This document shows, in pieces, positions 1-8,627 of a stretch of DNA of 44,664 nt (position 1 is its first letter; each line of letters begins with the position of its first letter). The stretch is from a virus. The stretch is taken from the IMG/VR virus record IMGVR_UViG_3300031857_000391, positions 1 through 44,664 of that record; one strand, written 5' to 3'. A model generated the notes under the pieces. That model was given only the letters and a program-made list of their open reading frames with translations, ran no database searches and was not told where the DNA came from. The position numbers were made by a program, and so were the translations under genes.

Positions 1-286
1 CCAGCGTCGAAGCAGGCCAGTATTGGCTGAAGCGCTTCTGCTTGGTCACCGGGTCGGTGTACGTAACACCAACAAAAATGCCCGTCACTTGGTTCACGCC
101 CGTGCCGGTGGAGACCGACGCCCGAGTAATGAAACCACGCGACAACACAACGAAATCACCGTAGAAGATGTCCGTTGCGTAGGCGTACTGAATGGGAAGT
201 TCGCGGGTTGACCCCGCAAAAGGCTGACCACCGATCAAATTGATCGGCTTTAGCCCGTAAGGCTTGTCAACAGTTGGGTAAGCCAT
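1..286 (-). CDS. Virion structural protein, N-terminal part (cut by window edge)
   Basis: The first 95 codons of a leftward gene that runs off the left edge. It starts at ATG 286 with AAGGAG seven bases upstream. The N-terminus (MAYPTVDKPYGLKPINLIGG) resembles a family of structural proteins I associate with uncultured aquatic phages, but I cannot assign a precise role. It lies downstream of portal and scaffold, where a major capsid or head-decoration protein normally sits, so a head role is inferred from position. No cysteines, signal peptide or membrane segment are visible in the part present. The C-terminus is missing. Confidence 0.75.
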   Translation of the reverse strand, partial: MAYPTVDKPYGLKPINLIGGQPFAGSTRELPIQYAYATDIFYGDFVVLSRGFITRASVSTGTGVNQVTGIFVGVTYTDPVTKQKRFSQYWPASTL

Positions 287-301
287 TTAAGACTCCTTGA
301 A

Positions 302-748
302 TTACGTACCGCGTCCGAACGAAACTTCGCTGCGCCGTTCCTTGAACAGCGGCATACGGGGATCGTTCTCGCGCATGAAGTTGTTGTCCACCGAAGCCAT
401 CTGCCCGTCAGCTTGACGCTGGTAGTGGGCATTACGCTGTTCAGTGAACTCCTTTGGGGTTTTGCAAAGCAGCAGACCACCGACTTCAATACTGTCCGGG
501 AAGCGACCTGAGCCACCTCCACCCAGTTGAATCTCAGGATGTTCGCTTGCTTTCACGGGCTCCCAACCCTCGCGGAGCTTGGAGGAAACATTCATCGGGT
601 CGTTGTTCCCGAGAGTGCTGACGCGAATCCAACGAAAAGCATACCCTTCTTCCGGGTTCGGATCGGGCAGGAGTTGGGGAGGCATCCACTGCTTAGGTCT
701 TTCGAACTTAGCGCGGGTGTCAAATTCACGGGGAATACGTTCAGCCAT
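302..748 (-). CDS. Conserved phage protein, head-gene neighbour, 148 aa
   Basis: A 148-residue soluble protein of unknown function between the scaffold and the edge-truncated virion protein. Its ATG (748-746) lies inside the end of the scaffold gene (8-nt overlap), so the two are probably translationally coupled. The protein is rich in Pro, Arg and Glu and has a short Gly run (residues about 76-80) but no recognisable catalytic motif, signal or membrane segment. A head-assembly accessory or minor virion role is inferred only from position. Confidence 0.75.
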   Translation of the reverse strand: MAERIPREFDTRAKFERPKQWMPPQLLPDPNPEEGYAFRWIRVSTLGNNDPMNVSSKLREGWEPVKASEHPEIQLGGGGSGRFPDSIEVGGLLLCKTPKEFTEQRNAHYQRQADGQMASVDNNFMRENDPRMPLFKERRSEVSFGRGT

Positions 749-1664
749 TTTGTTTCCTCATTTCTTCCGCAACCGCACGGGCGTACTGTTCATTGGTCAG
801 TCCGAGCCGTTTGGCGATGCTTACTTGTGATTGCGTCAGCACGATCTTTTTGGGCGCTGTGCTGCGCGTGGCAGGTGCTACAACTGATGACTTTCTGACT
901 TTTTCCGAGGGGAACGCATCTGGAAAAAGCTGACGTACACGGAAATTGATCTTCTCGTAATACTCGTCGCTGGTTGTGTTTACACCGCTTTCCACAAGTT
1001 TCTTGTGAACTGTCAGGGCCACTGCCGTCATTTCATCGTCGGCCCCAAACCACGGATTGGCATCTTGCCACGCACGGGCTTTGGTATCGACTTGAACTTG
1101 GGGCTCAGGCCTTGGAGCGGGTTGTACCACAGGTACTTCTGGCTTTGCAACTGCTGGCTTGAAATTATTTACCCGCTCCGCTTTGATCTTGGCGGTGGTC
1201 AACTCCTCCTGCGCAGCGATAAACGCTTCGGTATCCCCCGCCTCGTGAGCAGATTTCAGCTTCGCCTTGGCCTGCTCTACCTCGTTGGCGACTACCTTCT
1301 TGGCTTGCTCAAGAAGCGCCTGCTGCCCCTGGCCCAAGCTCCCTTGGAGCTTCTTGTTTTCTTCCACAAGCGTTTGAGCGATGCGTACAGCCTCTTCTCG
1401 CTCACGCAGGGCAGTTTCCTTGGCCCGGCGCTCTTCGTGATAGCCCTTAGAGAAATGCTGGATCCGCTTCTTAACGCCTTCAGAGTACTGCGCCAACTCA
1501 TCGTCAGTTACCTCTGCCGGAGCCTCCTTCATCGGGGCTCGGCCACGATCCTTCTCAGGCGTGTCGTCTACTACCTCAATCTCGGCTTCGCCTTCGACTT
1601 CAAACTCAACTTCGTCTTTGGCCGCTTCTGCGGCAACCTCATCTGGAAACTTGAAATCTGCCAT
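741..1664 (-). CDS. Putative capsid scaffolding protein, 307 aa
   Basis: Scaffolding proteins organise capsid subunits during procapsid assembly and then leave. This one has the typical make-up: a very acidic N-terminus (residues 1-50, many Glu/Asp), a long charged central segment predicted as coiled coil (about 60-170, rich in Glu, Lys, Ala and Gln), a Pro/Ala/Val linker (about 170-195), and a basic C-terminal helix (about 280-307) of the kind that contacts capsid protein. It lies between portal and the virion gene at the left edge, the standard place. Start ATG 1664 has AAGGAG six bases upstream. The call rests on composition and position, not on a specific motif. Confidence 0.7.
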   Translation of the reverse strand: MADFKFPDEVAAEAAKDEVEFEVEGEAEIEVVDDTPEKDRGRAPMKEAPAEVTDDELAQYSEGVKKRIQHFSKGYHEERRAKETALREREEAVRIAQTLVEENKKLQGSLGQGQQALLEQAKKVVANEVEQAKAKLKSAHEAGDTEAFIAAQEELTTAKIKAERVNNFKPAVAKPEVPVVQPAPRPEPQVQVDTKARAWQDANPWFGADDEMTAVALTVHKKLVESGVNTTSDEYYEKINFRVRQLFPDAFPSEKVRKSSVVAPATRSTAPKKIVLTQSQVSIAKRLGLTNEQYARAVAEEMRKQNG

Positions 1665-1674
1665 GAGTTACTCC

Positions 1675-2334
1675 TTAGATCACCGCAACCATTGCGCCTT
1701 CTTCCTTGACGTACGGAAGAACAAAGTCTTCTACCAACTCAGGCAAGGCAAGACGCATCCGCATCCTGTGAAGCTGGGTTTTGCTCAAGACTTGACGGTA
1801 GCTGTTGTTCACAAAATCCAATTCAGCGTCAGCGGGCAAGCGAGCAAAATCAACAAGCCCGTCCTCAACTGCTTCTGTTGTGCAGTACGTGTGACCGTAT
1901 TTCACATCTTCTACAGACGAAAACTTCGGTTTTGTTCTCCAAACTAGAGGGCCAGAAGGCAACTGGCTCAAGTGGTCATAGAAGTGCTTGGCAAGCCGTG
2001 CTTCAGCTTCCTTTTCATCACCGCCTTCAACCGCACAAGCAAGCGTGACATATCGCACTGTCTTTTCATGCTGCGCTAGTTCTAGCCAACGGTTGTTTGG
2101 CATGTCTTCCGGGCCAACCTCAATAAAAGGCAGTTCGTTTGCCATGCCGTTCAGAAAAGCAAACGCTGCTGCTTTTGGTCCGACTTGACACTTGAACATG
2201 CGCTCCATTGCAGAGGTTAGTGTTGCCGCGTTCCACTCCGTAAGGTTTGGCGCTGCTTGAGCAAGTTGTGCTGCCGGAAGAAGAGGTGCGGCAAGAGCAC
2301 ATATTGCCGCGAGTACAAAGTTACGTCTTTCCAT
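1675..2334 (-). CDS. Secreted protein with Tat-like signal peptide, inside the head gene cluster
   Basis: A 219-residue protein with a clear N-terminal export signal: a twin-arginine motif at residues 3-4 (ERRNFV), a hydrophobic core (about 6-20) and an Ala-rich AQA|AP-type cleavage region near residue 27. The start is well fixed, because AAGGAG lies six bases before ATG 2334, so the signal is not an over-extended start. RRxFV fits the Tat core, though the h-region could also serve Sec. The mature part (about 190 aa) is acidic, has three cysteines (near 49, 100 and 151) and no motif I recognise. A secreted protein between a co-chaperonin and the scaffold is unusual; its function is unknown. 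Confidence 0.75.
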   Translation of the reverse strand: MERRNFVLAAICALAAPLLPAAQLAQAAPNLTEWNAATLTSAMERMFKCQVGPKAAAFAFLNGMANELPFIEVGPEDMPNNRWLELAQHEKTVRYVTLACAVEGGDEKEAEARLAKHFYDHLSQLPSGPLVWRTKPKFSSVEDVKYGHTYCTTEAVEDGLVDFARLPADAELDFVNNSYRQVLSKTQLHRMRMRLALPELVEDFVLPYVKEEGAMVAVI

Positions 2335-2344
2335 GTCCTACTCC

Positions 2345-2743
2345 TTAGCCGCGCTTGATGCCACGGGGGTCTTGCACAACCGCCTCGACGCTATCGTCGT
2401 TGATGATGCGGAACTCTTGGCCGTGGATCTTCAGCCGTGTGCCGGTGTTAGGACGGACAAGGACGAATTGACCTACTTTGCATGAAGGCCCACTGGGAAA
2501 GCGCAGCGGATCTTTGTAGCAGTCTGGCCCCATCTTCATCACCCACAACACTGGGCTCATCACCTCTTCAAAGTGCATGGTCTGCCCCGCCTTGACCAGC
2601 CCACTCTCATACGCTTCTTCTGCCTTTGGAAGTGCGCACAGCAGGTGGTAAGTCACCGGATCAGGCACCTGACGGGCCTTTTCTTCGTCGGTCTGCGGCA
2701 ACACGGTTGTGTTTTCGCCGTCGCTCAGGAGTAGTTCACTCAT
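2345..2743 (-). CDS. GroES-like co-chaperonin (phage Cpn10 type)
   Basis: Phage GroES-like proteins cap the host GroEL chamber and can adapt it to folding capsid protein. The C-terminal two thirds reads like a Cpn10 barrel: VxKxGPxxYxD, FPSGPSCKVGQFVLVR (about 80-95), GTRLKIHGQEFRIINDD and a final VEAVVQDPRGI. I chose ATG 2743 (132 aa) over an in-frame start eight codons earlier because it overlaps the stop of the 64-aa gene by eight bases, as is common here. The mobile-loop region (about 45-60) is not obviously canonical, so GroEL binding is inferred. Neighbours are head genes, which fits a role in folding head proteins. Confidence 0.7.
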   Translation of the reverse strand: MSELLLSDGENTTVLPQTDEEKARQVPDPVTYHLLCALPKAEEAYESGLVKAGQTMHFEEVMSPVLWVMKMGPDCYKDPLRFPSGPSCKVGQFVLVRPNTGTRLKIHGQEFRIINDDSVEAVVQDPRGIKRG

Positions 2744-2930
2744 CGTCGTTTTCCATCTTTCGCACAAGGTCGGTTATGAAAGCATGAGCACGCGAGAGAC
2801 CCTGGATCTCGCCCGTCATGAATTTGTACTCAGCAAAATCCTTCGCTGAGCCTGAGATAAGCGCCTGGGCGATGGACTCCCGGCGTTCCTCAATTTCCTT
2901 AATGACTACGTCAAACGCAGTAGCCGCCAT
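2736..2930 (-). CDS. Small helical phage protein between portal and co-chaperonin, 64 aa
   Basis: A 64-residue, mostly helical, charged protein without motif, signal or membrane segment. It begins at ATG 2930 with AAGGA nine bases upstream, ten bases after the portal stop, and its end overlaps the start of the GroES-like gene by eight bases. Small proteins like this often sit next to the portal in podovirus-like phages; the function is not known to me. Confidence 0.7.
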   Translation of the reverse strand: MAATAFDVVIKEIEERRESIAQALISGSAKDFAEYKFMTGEIQGLSRAHAFITDLVRKMENDDE

Positions 2931-2939
2931 GTTTAATCC

Positions 2940-5390
2940 TTACTGTTTTGGTTGTTTAGGTTGATTGGCCTTCATAGCTTGCTGACGAGCACGCATGGCA
3001 TCGGTCTGCATCTGCTGCCGCAGCTTTTGCTGGTGAACTTGCTCCTTGTGGTTCATATCCTGTTGTGCCATTGCAGCCTTCAGGCGAGGATCTTCACCTT
3101 GTTTACGTTGAGCATCCAAAGCTAAACGAGCCTGCTCAAGTTGCAGCTTTCCCTGCGCGATTTGGAAATCACGCTGGCTGTCTGCTTCCTTGCGTTTAAG
3201 CTCTTCTGCCTTGAGTTGCAGTTCCGCCTGCATCATCTGCATCTGCGGGTTCTGCGCCATCTGCTGGGCTTGTTGCTGTTGGGCCTTTTGCGAGTTACTC
3301 TGCAGCAATTGAGTTGCTGCCTGGGCTACCAGACGCGACAACTGCACTTCAGTCTGCTCATCAAGCTCCTGATCCGGCGCGGTCATCGGAACACCAAGCT
3401 GTTCCTCAATCTGCTGACGATAGGCAAACGCCATGTGCTCAGCCATGTGAGCCAAGATTGCACCTTGCATCTGCTGAGCCATTGGGCTCTGCCCCATCAT
3501 CTGCATGATCATTGGATCTTGCAGCATGCTCATGTGCGTGGTGATATGAGCTTTGTGGTCTTGATAGATAAACGCCTTGGTGGGCTTACCTGTCAAGAAG
3601 CTCATGTTCTCTGACACAGGGTCACGGGGCTTTTGATCGTCCTCGACCGGAACCAGCTTCTCGGCGTTCTTGATGCCAAGAACCTCAAGCATCTGCCGGT
3701 GCAACTGGGGCAGGTCATAGATCTGCGGAGCGCCTTGTGCAAGTTGGAGTGCAGCTTGGTACTGCATGATCCGCTGCGCCATCGTGGCCGCGTTGGGATC
3801 ACTGACCGGAATGACTTCTACGATGTCGTAGTCGGCCTGTTTAACCGCACGGTCTCCACCTTCCGGCGTGTAAGCGTAGTCAGGCGGCAGGAAATCGCGG
3901 ATGATCTCCTTAAGGATCTTGAACTCCATCCGCAGGCTGGAATGAACCCGAGCCTGCACAGCGCTCATGGTCTTGAGTTGGCGCTCAAGGATAGCCAGCG
4001 TGGTTCCAACAGGAGCCTGGGCGGACATATCACTGATCTTCAGATCAGCAATAGCTGCCAGTCGTCGCCCGTCTTCTGTGATTGACTGGAGCAGAGCAGC
4101 TAAAACTTGGCTCGGCTCCTTGTACGGCAGGGGCATAATGTTGTCCCTGACCGACCCGCTAGGGATGTCTACATCCCTGAACTCCCCCGGAGCAATGGGG
4201 GTGTCATCGCCCTTGATCCGCAAGCCACGGCTCTTCAGACCCCCCGGAAGATTGCTTAGGGTTCCAGCATCAACGAGTTGGCGAATGATGGAAGTGCCAG
4301 CGCGAGCATAACCACCAATAAGGTGGATATAACCCAGGCCATAAGCGCCAAAACCAGGGATATAGGTGTATTGGACGAAGTGCTGTCGCTTGAGCTTTTT
4401 TTCGTCGTCTTCGTTCCAGTTTCTTCGGATGGACAAGACGGTGGAGGTTCCACGCTCAATGGTGATGACGTAGGGAAGAGGGATTTCTTCTTCATACCCA
4501 GGCAAATCCATGTCTACGTGGATCTCCAATACCTGATACCGATCATCATCGGTAAGGGTATACCCTTGCTCTTCTGCCTTTTTCTTCTCAATGTCGGTGA
4601 AAAACCTGACCGGCTCACCCAATTCTGCGTCTTTGTAGAAGCCTGCTACTTGAAGTTTCTTGAGTTCGTTCTCCGTCTTGCGCATGACATGCGTCACTCG
4701 CTCGGCGGTGTAAACATTAGATGCCCCATAGGGCATGATCAGGTCTTCAGCCGGTACAAACGGCGCTGATGGCAGTTCAGTGCTCGGGTTTGGGTAGATC
4801 TTCTTAAACGCTGCACCCGACAAACCCAGGGAGTACAGCATCCGCTCATGTTCTGAGCGGTAGTCAATCATCCGCTCGGTCAGCATGAAGTTCATGTCAT
4901 CACGAACTCGCTCGGCGGCCTCTTCTTTGAGTCTGGTGGACTCACCAATGATCTGCGTCTTCACTGGACCTTGAGCCGGGAAGGTCTCCGTGATCATTTC
5001 AGACTGAAAACGGATGGCAGCTTCCGTCAGGAGAGGCGAGTAAACACCGCAAGCCCCATTCCACGGTTCGGTACGCTCCTCGTACTTCATGCCAAGGACT
5101 TCCAAACCCTTGACAAACATTTCTGACCAGTCTTTGCGACTGTTGATATCTGCGTCTACAAGGTCTACAAGCTCCGAGGCCAGAGACTGAAGCTCAGACT
5201 CATCCATGTACTCGGCGAGGTTTGCATCAAACTCTTCTGCCGTTTCGGTTTCTGGCATGAGGTCGATCTCAAGGCCGTCCAGCCCGATGCTGACCCCTTC
5301 GGGGTTCTCGATTTCGATCTCGATGGCGGGCTCGTCGGTCATGAGGGCGGGGTCGAGCGGCATCAGTGCTTGGTCGATGTTCGTTGCCAT
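2940..5390 (-). CDS. Portal (head-tail connector) protein, P22/T7-like, 816 aa
   Basis: The portal forms the dodecameric ring through which DNA enters and leaves the head and to which the terminase docks. The protein has an acidic N-terminal extension (1-50), then the portal core (about 75-590) with blocks typical of large podovirus portals, such as YEERTEPWNGACGVYSPLL and SEHERMLYSLGLSGAAFKKIYP, and a Gln/Met-rich coiled tail (about 640-816) like the C-terminal barrel region of P22-type portals. The length of 816 aa fits this class (P22 gp1 is about 725). Start ATG 5390 has AAGGA upstream. It follows the large terminase gene directly. Confidence 0.9.
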   Translation of the reverse strand: MATNIDQALMPLDPALMTDEPAIEIEIENPEGVSIGLDGLEIDLMPETETAEEFDANLAEYMDESELQSLASELVDLVDADINSRKDWSEMFVKGLEVLGMKYEERTEPWNGACGVYSPLLTEAAIRFQSEMITETFPAQGPVKTQIIGESTRLKEEAAERVRDDMNFMLTERMIDYRSEHERMLYSLGLSGAAFKKIYPNPSTELPSAPFVPAEDLIMPYGASNVYTAERVTHVMRKTENELKKLQVAGFYKDAELGEPVRFFTDIEKKKAEEQGYTLTDDDRYQVLEIHVDMDLPGYEEEIPLPYVITIERGTSTVLSIRRNWNEDDEKKLKRQHFVQYTYIPGFGAYGLGYIHLIGGYARAGTSIIRQLVDAGTLSNLPGGLKSRGLRIKGDDTPIAPGEFRDVDIPSGSVRDNIMPLPYKEPSQVLAALLQSITEDGRRLAAIADLKISDMSAQAPVGTTLAILERQLKTMSAVQARVHSSLRMEFKILKEIIRDFLPPDYAYTPEGGDRAVKQADYDIVEVIPVSDPNAATMAQRIMQYQAALQLAQGAPQIYDLPQLHRQMLEVLGIKNAEKLVPVEDDQKPRDPVSENMSFLTGKPTKAFIYQDHKAHITTHMSMLQDPMIMQMMGQSPMAQQMQGAILAHMAEHMAFAYRQQIEEQLGVPMTAPDQELDEQTEVQLSRLVAQAATQLLQSNSQKAQQQQAQQMAQNPQMQMMQAELQLKAEELKRKEADSQRDFQIAQGKLQLEQARLALDAQRKQGEDPRLKAAMAQQDMNHKEQVHQQKLRQQMQTDAMRARQQAMKANQPKQPKQ

Positions 5391-5405
5391 AGTGGTCCTT
5401 CAGTG

Positions 5406-6965
5406 TCAGTAGTACGCCGCTGTTCGGCGGTATGTTGGTTCGTCGCGCCGGTCTGAGGGCAGTTGGATAAACCCACCTTGGCGGTATCTTGCAAGCACCA
5501 TGCTGAGGCAGTCCACCAAGTCATCATGCGACCCGTAGGGAAACGCTACCGACTGCTCAATCACTTCCTCGGCCCAGCGTCTTCCGGCAGGATACCAGAC
5601 CATACCCGAGCGCAGGATGTCCGCCACGGCGTTCAGACGAGCAACTTTGTCCCCGGTGCCCCGGTGTGGAGTGAACTCCTGCACGGGTATGCCCAGCCGC
5701 CGCAGTTCTTGGTACAGCGGCGTGCCGTTGGACTTCTTCTCCACGATGAACGCATCGGGCTCCCAGTCCTTCCACTCACGGATGGCGAGGTCTTTTAGTT
5801 CAGGAAACTCCACGCGGATGTTGATCGCGTTCAGCAAGATGATGTGCGCAGCACCGTCTGTCAGGTTGTCGTCCGAGAACACACCGAAGGTCAGCAGGGC
5901 TGTGTAGTCCGACCGGTTAGTCTTTTCCGCCGCTGCGTCCAGGGCCATGATGATGTATTCACAGGTGGGTGGGTCGTCTTTCTCCCAAGGTTTCCACCAA
6001 TCACGCTGGATGATCGCACCTTGCTCCCCGGTGGGGCTCTGCATGTACTGCGCGTTCCACTGGTACGCAGGCATGGACGCTTTGGTGCGTTCTAATGCGT
6101 CTAGGTCGAATTTCTCAGGCCAGAGCGCCTTTTCGGTGACCTTTTCGGGCACTTCTGGATCGGCAGAAGGCACAGTTGTGGTCATGATCGCCGGAAACTC
6201 GAAAACTTCGTACTGATCCGCTTTGGAGTTGTTGGCACCGTCCTTTATAAGGTGCCCAATCAGGTCATCTTGGTGCCAACGCGTGTGAATTACTGCGATT
6301 CGACCGCCTGACATCAGACGGGTACGTGCACCGAAGGCAAACCACTGGTAGGTTTTCTCCAATTCCTCAAAATTACCCGCCAGCAGGTCCTGTTCTGAGT
6401 GTGGATCGTCAACAAGCAGGAGGTCGGCACCTCGCCCAGCAAGGGCTGCGCCCACACCGGTAGCAAAATACTCTCCACCACGGTTGGTTGACCACCGACC
6501 GGCAGATTTTGAGTCGGCAGAGAGGGTGACTCCGGGAAAAATGGACGTATATCGAGGGTCTGCGATGATGTTTCGCACTTTTCGACCAAAATCGACCGCC
6601 AAATCACCCGTGTGAGACACCATCAGCACCTTCTTTTCGGGGAATTTACCCAAAAACCATGCTGGAAACAGCGTACTGACAAGGTGTGACTTACCGTGAC
6701 GAGGTGGAATTGAGACTGCAATACGGTCTTTTAGTCCGTAGGCGATTTGTGTAAGCAGTTCTGCCAACTTCTTGTGGTGTGGGGCCACAATATAGGTCGG
6801 GTCCATGTACTTGCAGAACTCGATCAGGCTGTTTTGGCAGAGTTTGGCGTGCCTACGCCGCTCCAACTCGTCGATGACGACGGCGATCTGAGCCTGCTCT
6901 TCGGGGCTGAAGTGCCCGATGTTGGTCGCCAGAGCTTCAAGGTCCTGATCGGTAAGGGTCTGCAT
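5406..6965 (-). CDS. terL: Terminase large subunit, 519 aa
   Basis: The DNA-packaging motor and headful/cos nuclease. The N-terminal ATPase has a Walker A (SIPPRHGKS, residues 85-93) and Walker B (LLLVDDP, about 182-188). The C-terminal RNase H-like nuclease shows the expected acidic residues in MALDAAAEKT, DAFIVEKKSNG and GSHDDLVD. I take ATG 6965, which shares its A with the upstream TGA (TGATG); a GTG one codon earlier is also possible. It is coupled to the small-terminase candidate upstream and followed by portal, the classical packaging order. Confidence 0.95.
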   Translation of the reverse strand: MQTLTDQDLEALATNIGHFSPEEQAQIAVVIDELERRRHAKLCQNSLIEFCKYMDPTYIVAPHHKKLAELLTQIAYGLKDRIAVSIPPRHGKSHLVSTLFPAWFLGKFPEKKVLMVSHTGDLAVDFGRKVRNIIADPRYTSIFPGVTLSADSKSAGRWSTNRGGEYFATGVGAALAGRGADLLLVDDPHSEQDLLAGNFEELEKTYQWFAFGARTRLMSGGRIAVIHTRWHQDDLIGHLIKDGANNSKADQYEVFEFPAIMTTTVPSADPEVPEKVTEKALWPEKFDLDALERTKASMPAYQWNAQYMQSPTGEQGAIIQRDWWKPWEKDDPPTCEYIIMALDAAAEKTNRSDYTALLTFGVFSDDNLTDGAAHIILLNAINIRVEFPELKDLAIREWKDWEPDAFIVEKKSNGTPLYQELRRLGIPVQEFTPHRGTGDKVARLNAVADILRSGMVWYPAGRRWAEEVIEQSVAFPYGSHDDLVDCLSMVLARYRQGGFIQLPSDRRDEPTYRRTAAYY

Positions 6966-7582
6966 CACAGATCCGCGAGTACCTGAGCAGGGCGCATCTT
7001 CATGGGCACATCAATCGGCGGCGCAATGATCCGAGCCTCTTCGGCGGCGTCTGTACCGCGCAGCTTGCGCAGCTTGTCCCGCAGGGAGTTTTCCAACTCG
7101 ACGGTACTGCGGTTGTTGACGGTGATCTCGGTACGTTCTGTGAAGAGCCCCACATCGCTGACCTTACCCAGCAGTTCAAGGGCGCGCATTCTGATGCGGG
7201 CGTCGGGGTTGTCAGACTCGATGATGAGTTTGTTCGTGACGTAGTGACGCAGGCGCTTGGAATCCTTCACCACCTCCATGTCGTAGGCAGTCAGGATGGA
7301 ACTCACGTACATAGCCCCTATGGGGGTATTCACAGCCACGTTGACCTCCTCGACGGGCACAGTCTTGTTCTCCGCCACGCGGCGCAAAGCGTTCTGCGTG
7401 AGGGCTCGGACGAACTCACCGTCTTCGGGCATGTCGTGATACCCCTCTTTGTCCAGCAGAGCGGCTGCGCGTAAGGCAGCGTTGGCCTTCTCACGCATTT
7501 CCTTGTACCCCACCGGCCCCTTCTGGGCACCGGCCTTGGTAGGCAGAGGTACGAACTCATCAACTGGGCAGGGTATGGTCAT
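6965..7582 (-). CDS. Putative terminase small subunit, 205 aa
   Basis: First gene of the leftward late block and directly upstream of the large terminase, to which it is joined by a TGATG overlap. The protein resembles a phage family always found in this position: a helical middle with RLRHYVTNKLIIESDNP and ARIRMRALELLGKVSDVGLF, then TERTEITVNNRSTVELE. It probably recognises DNA and starts packaging, but this rests on position and family resemblance. The start is uncertain: ATG 7582 lacks a good Shine-Dalgarno, and an in-frame GTG lies at 7618. Confidence 0.75.
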   Translation of the reverse strand: MTIPCPVDEFVPLPTKAGAQKGPVGYKEMREKANAALRAAALLDKEGYHDMPEDGEFVRALTQNALRRVAENKTVPVEEVNVAVNTPIGAMYVSSILTAYDMEVVKDSKRLRHYVTNKLIIESDNPDARIRMRALELLGKVSDVGLFTERTEITVNNRSTVELENSLRDKLRKLRGTDAAEEARIIAPPIDVPMKMRPAQVLADL

Positions 7583-7917
7583 GGCAGCACGGGAATCCCG
7601 GTGATCGGAATGTAGCACTATTTTTTCGGGCAGGGAAGTGTGGGACTCCTACCGGGGGGTGCTCTGTATTTGAGGGGGTGGGGTTTGTTTACCGGTATTT
7701 ATTTTTTCTTCTAATACCGTACTCAATTACCGTTGTTACGCCCCCAAGTTGTTGTCGTGTGGCAGAAATACAGCGCAAAGCGCCGCGCGAGGGACCCAAC
7801 GCGTATTGGGGGGCTCCGGGTAGGGTGGGTGTTAAACCCCGTTAAACCAAAAAACACCGGTTTACCTATAGTGTAGGCAACCATAAGACCTACACAACCA
7901 ACCCGAAAGAGGTTTTC
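7583..7917. promoter_or_regulatory. Divergent intergenic region between late (leftward) and early (rightward) genes
   Basis: No gene is visible in this 335-bp stretch. It should carry promoters for both directions. I see a direct repeat GTTAAAC at 7831-7837 and 7841-7847 (10-bp phase), which is the half-site of the palindromic operator found further right. I also see an inverted repeat CGGTATT / AATACCG at 7693-7699 and 7713-7719 around a T-rich 13-nt centre. A weak sigma70-like candidate (TTTACC at 7861-7866 and an A/T-rich -10 near 7882) could serve the rightward gene. No convincing leftward promoter was found. Confidence 0.5.
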
Positions 7918-8421
7918 ATGTTTGATCTGTCTAACATCACTCTCGCATTCTCAACGGCTGCCGCGCATGACGAAGCATTCGCGCTAATGCAGTCCGATAT
8001 GATTGCATGGCATGCTGCGCAGTCTTTCCCGTCCAATCAGGACCTTATCGCAGCCATCGGCGCAGGGCTGCCACACCTCGGCGCAGCATCGCTGAAGGTC
8101 TACGCGTCACGGGTTCTGAAATGGGCGCGCAGTGGGCAGACCCCTGCCAATATCCGCGCAGTGGTCAATACTGACCCCAAGGGCGCAGCCAAGGGCAAGG
8201 GCGGCCGCCCGGCTGGCAAGGGCGCAGGGAAGACCACCAAGCCTGCCGACGATAAGGCGCAAGCTCCCGCCGCGACGGTAGAGAATACCGATACCTCATG
8301 GCGCATGTTTATCGAAGATATGCGCGCCAAGGTGGCAGGCCGGAAGGAATGGCCTTCTGACCGTATCGTCGCATTCCAGGATTGCGCAGCAAAGATGATC
8401 GCGCTCCTCAAGTCAGTCTGA
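7918..8421 (+). CDS. Small basic protein, possible DNA-binding regulator, 167 aa
   Basis: First rightward gene, alone between the divergent region and its own strong terminator, an arrangement typical of a regulator or an abundant DNA-binding protein. AAAGAGG precedes ATG 7918. The N-terminal 80 residues are helical (for example AASLKVYASRVLKWARS). Residues about 85-120 form a Lys/Gly/Pro/Ala-rich linker containing GGRPAGKG, reminiscent of an AT-hook core (GRP flanked by basic residues). The C-terminal 45 residues are helical again. I do not recognise the family; DNA binding is an inference from composition and position. Confidence 0.8.
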   Translation: MFDLSNITLAFSTAAAHDEAFALMQSDMIAWHAAQSFPSNQDLIAAIGAGLPHLGAASLKVYASRVLKWARSGQTPANIRAVVNTDPKGAAKGKGGRPAGKGAGKTTKPADDKAQAPAATVENTDTSWRMFIEDMRAKVAGRKEWPSDRIVAFQDCAAKMIALLKSV

Positions 8422-8431
8422 CTGACGCAGA

Positions 8432-8461
8432 CCCCGCAGCCCCGCGCTGCGGGGTTTTTTT
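8432..8461 (+). terminator. Strong Rho-independent terminator
   Basis: A perfect 9-bp stem, CCCCGCAGC (8432-8440) with GCTGCGGGG (8446-8454), a 5-nt loop, then seven T (8455-8461). It lies ten bases after the stop of the 167-aa gene and should isolate that gene from the region downstream. Confidence 0.92.
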
Positions 8462-8593
8462 GTGCCCGGTGGGACCGGATGTCAAGAGCACGCGAGCGGC
8501 ACGCCTGCACGCGAGACCCCACCACCGCATCGACGCTTCGCGCCTGCACGCGAGCCCACAACGTTTGCGCATGCTACGCGCACATGAAGGGCT

Positions 8594-8613
8594 GAGTTAA
8601 ACGCGTTTAACTC
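8594..8613. promoter_or_regulatory. Palindromic operator, copy 1
   Basis: A perfect 20-bp palindrome, GAGTTAAACGCGTTTAACTC, 15 bp upstream of the -35 box of the promoter at 8628-8656. Identical to copy 2. It is probably bound by a dimeric repressor or activator, as yet unidentified. Confidence 0.85.
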
Positions 8614-8627
8614 TCTACGTTAATTGC

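Noticed and set aside
8382-8600. A 72-codon rightward frame across the terminator after the 167-aa gene
   Set aside because: It starts inside the 167-aa gene, runs through a strong terminator stem and the iterons, and has no ribosome site.
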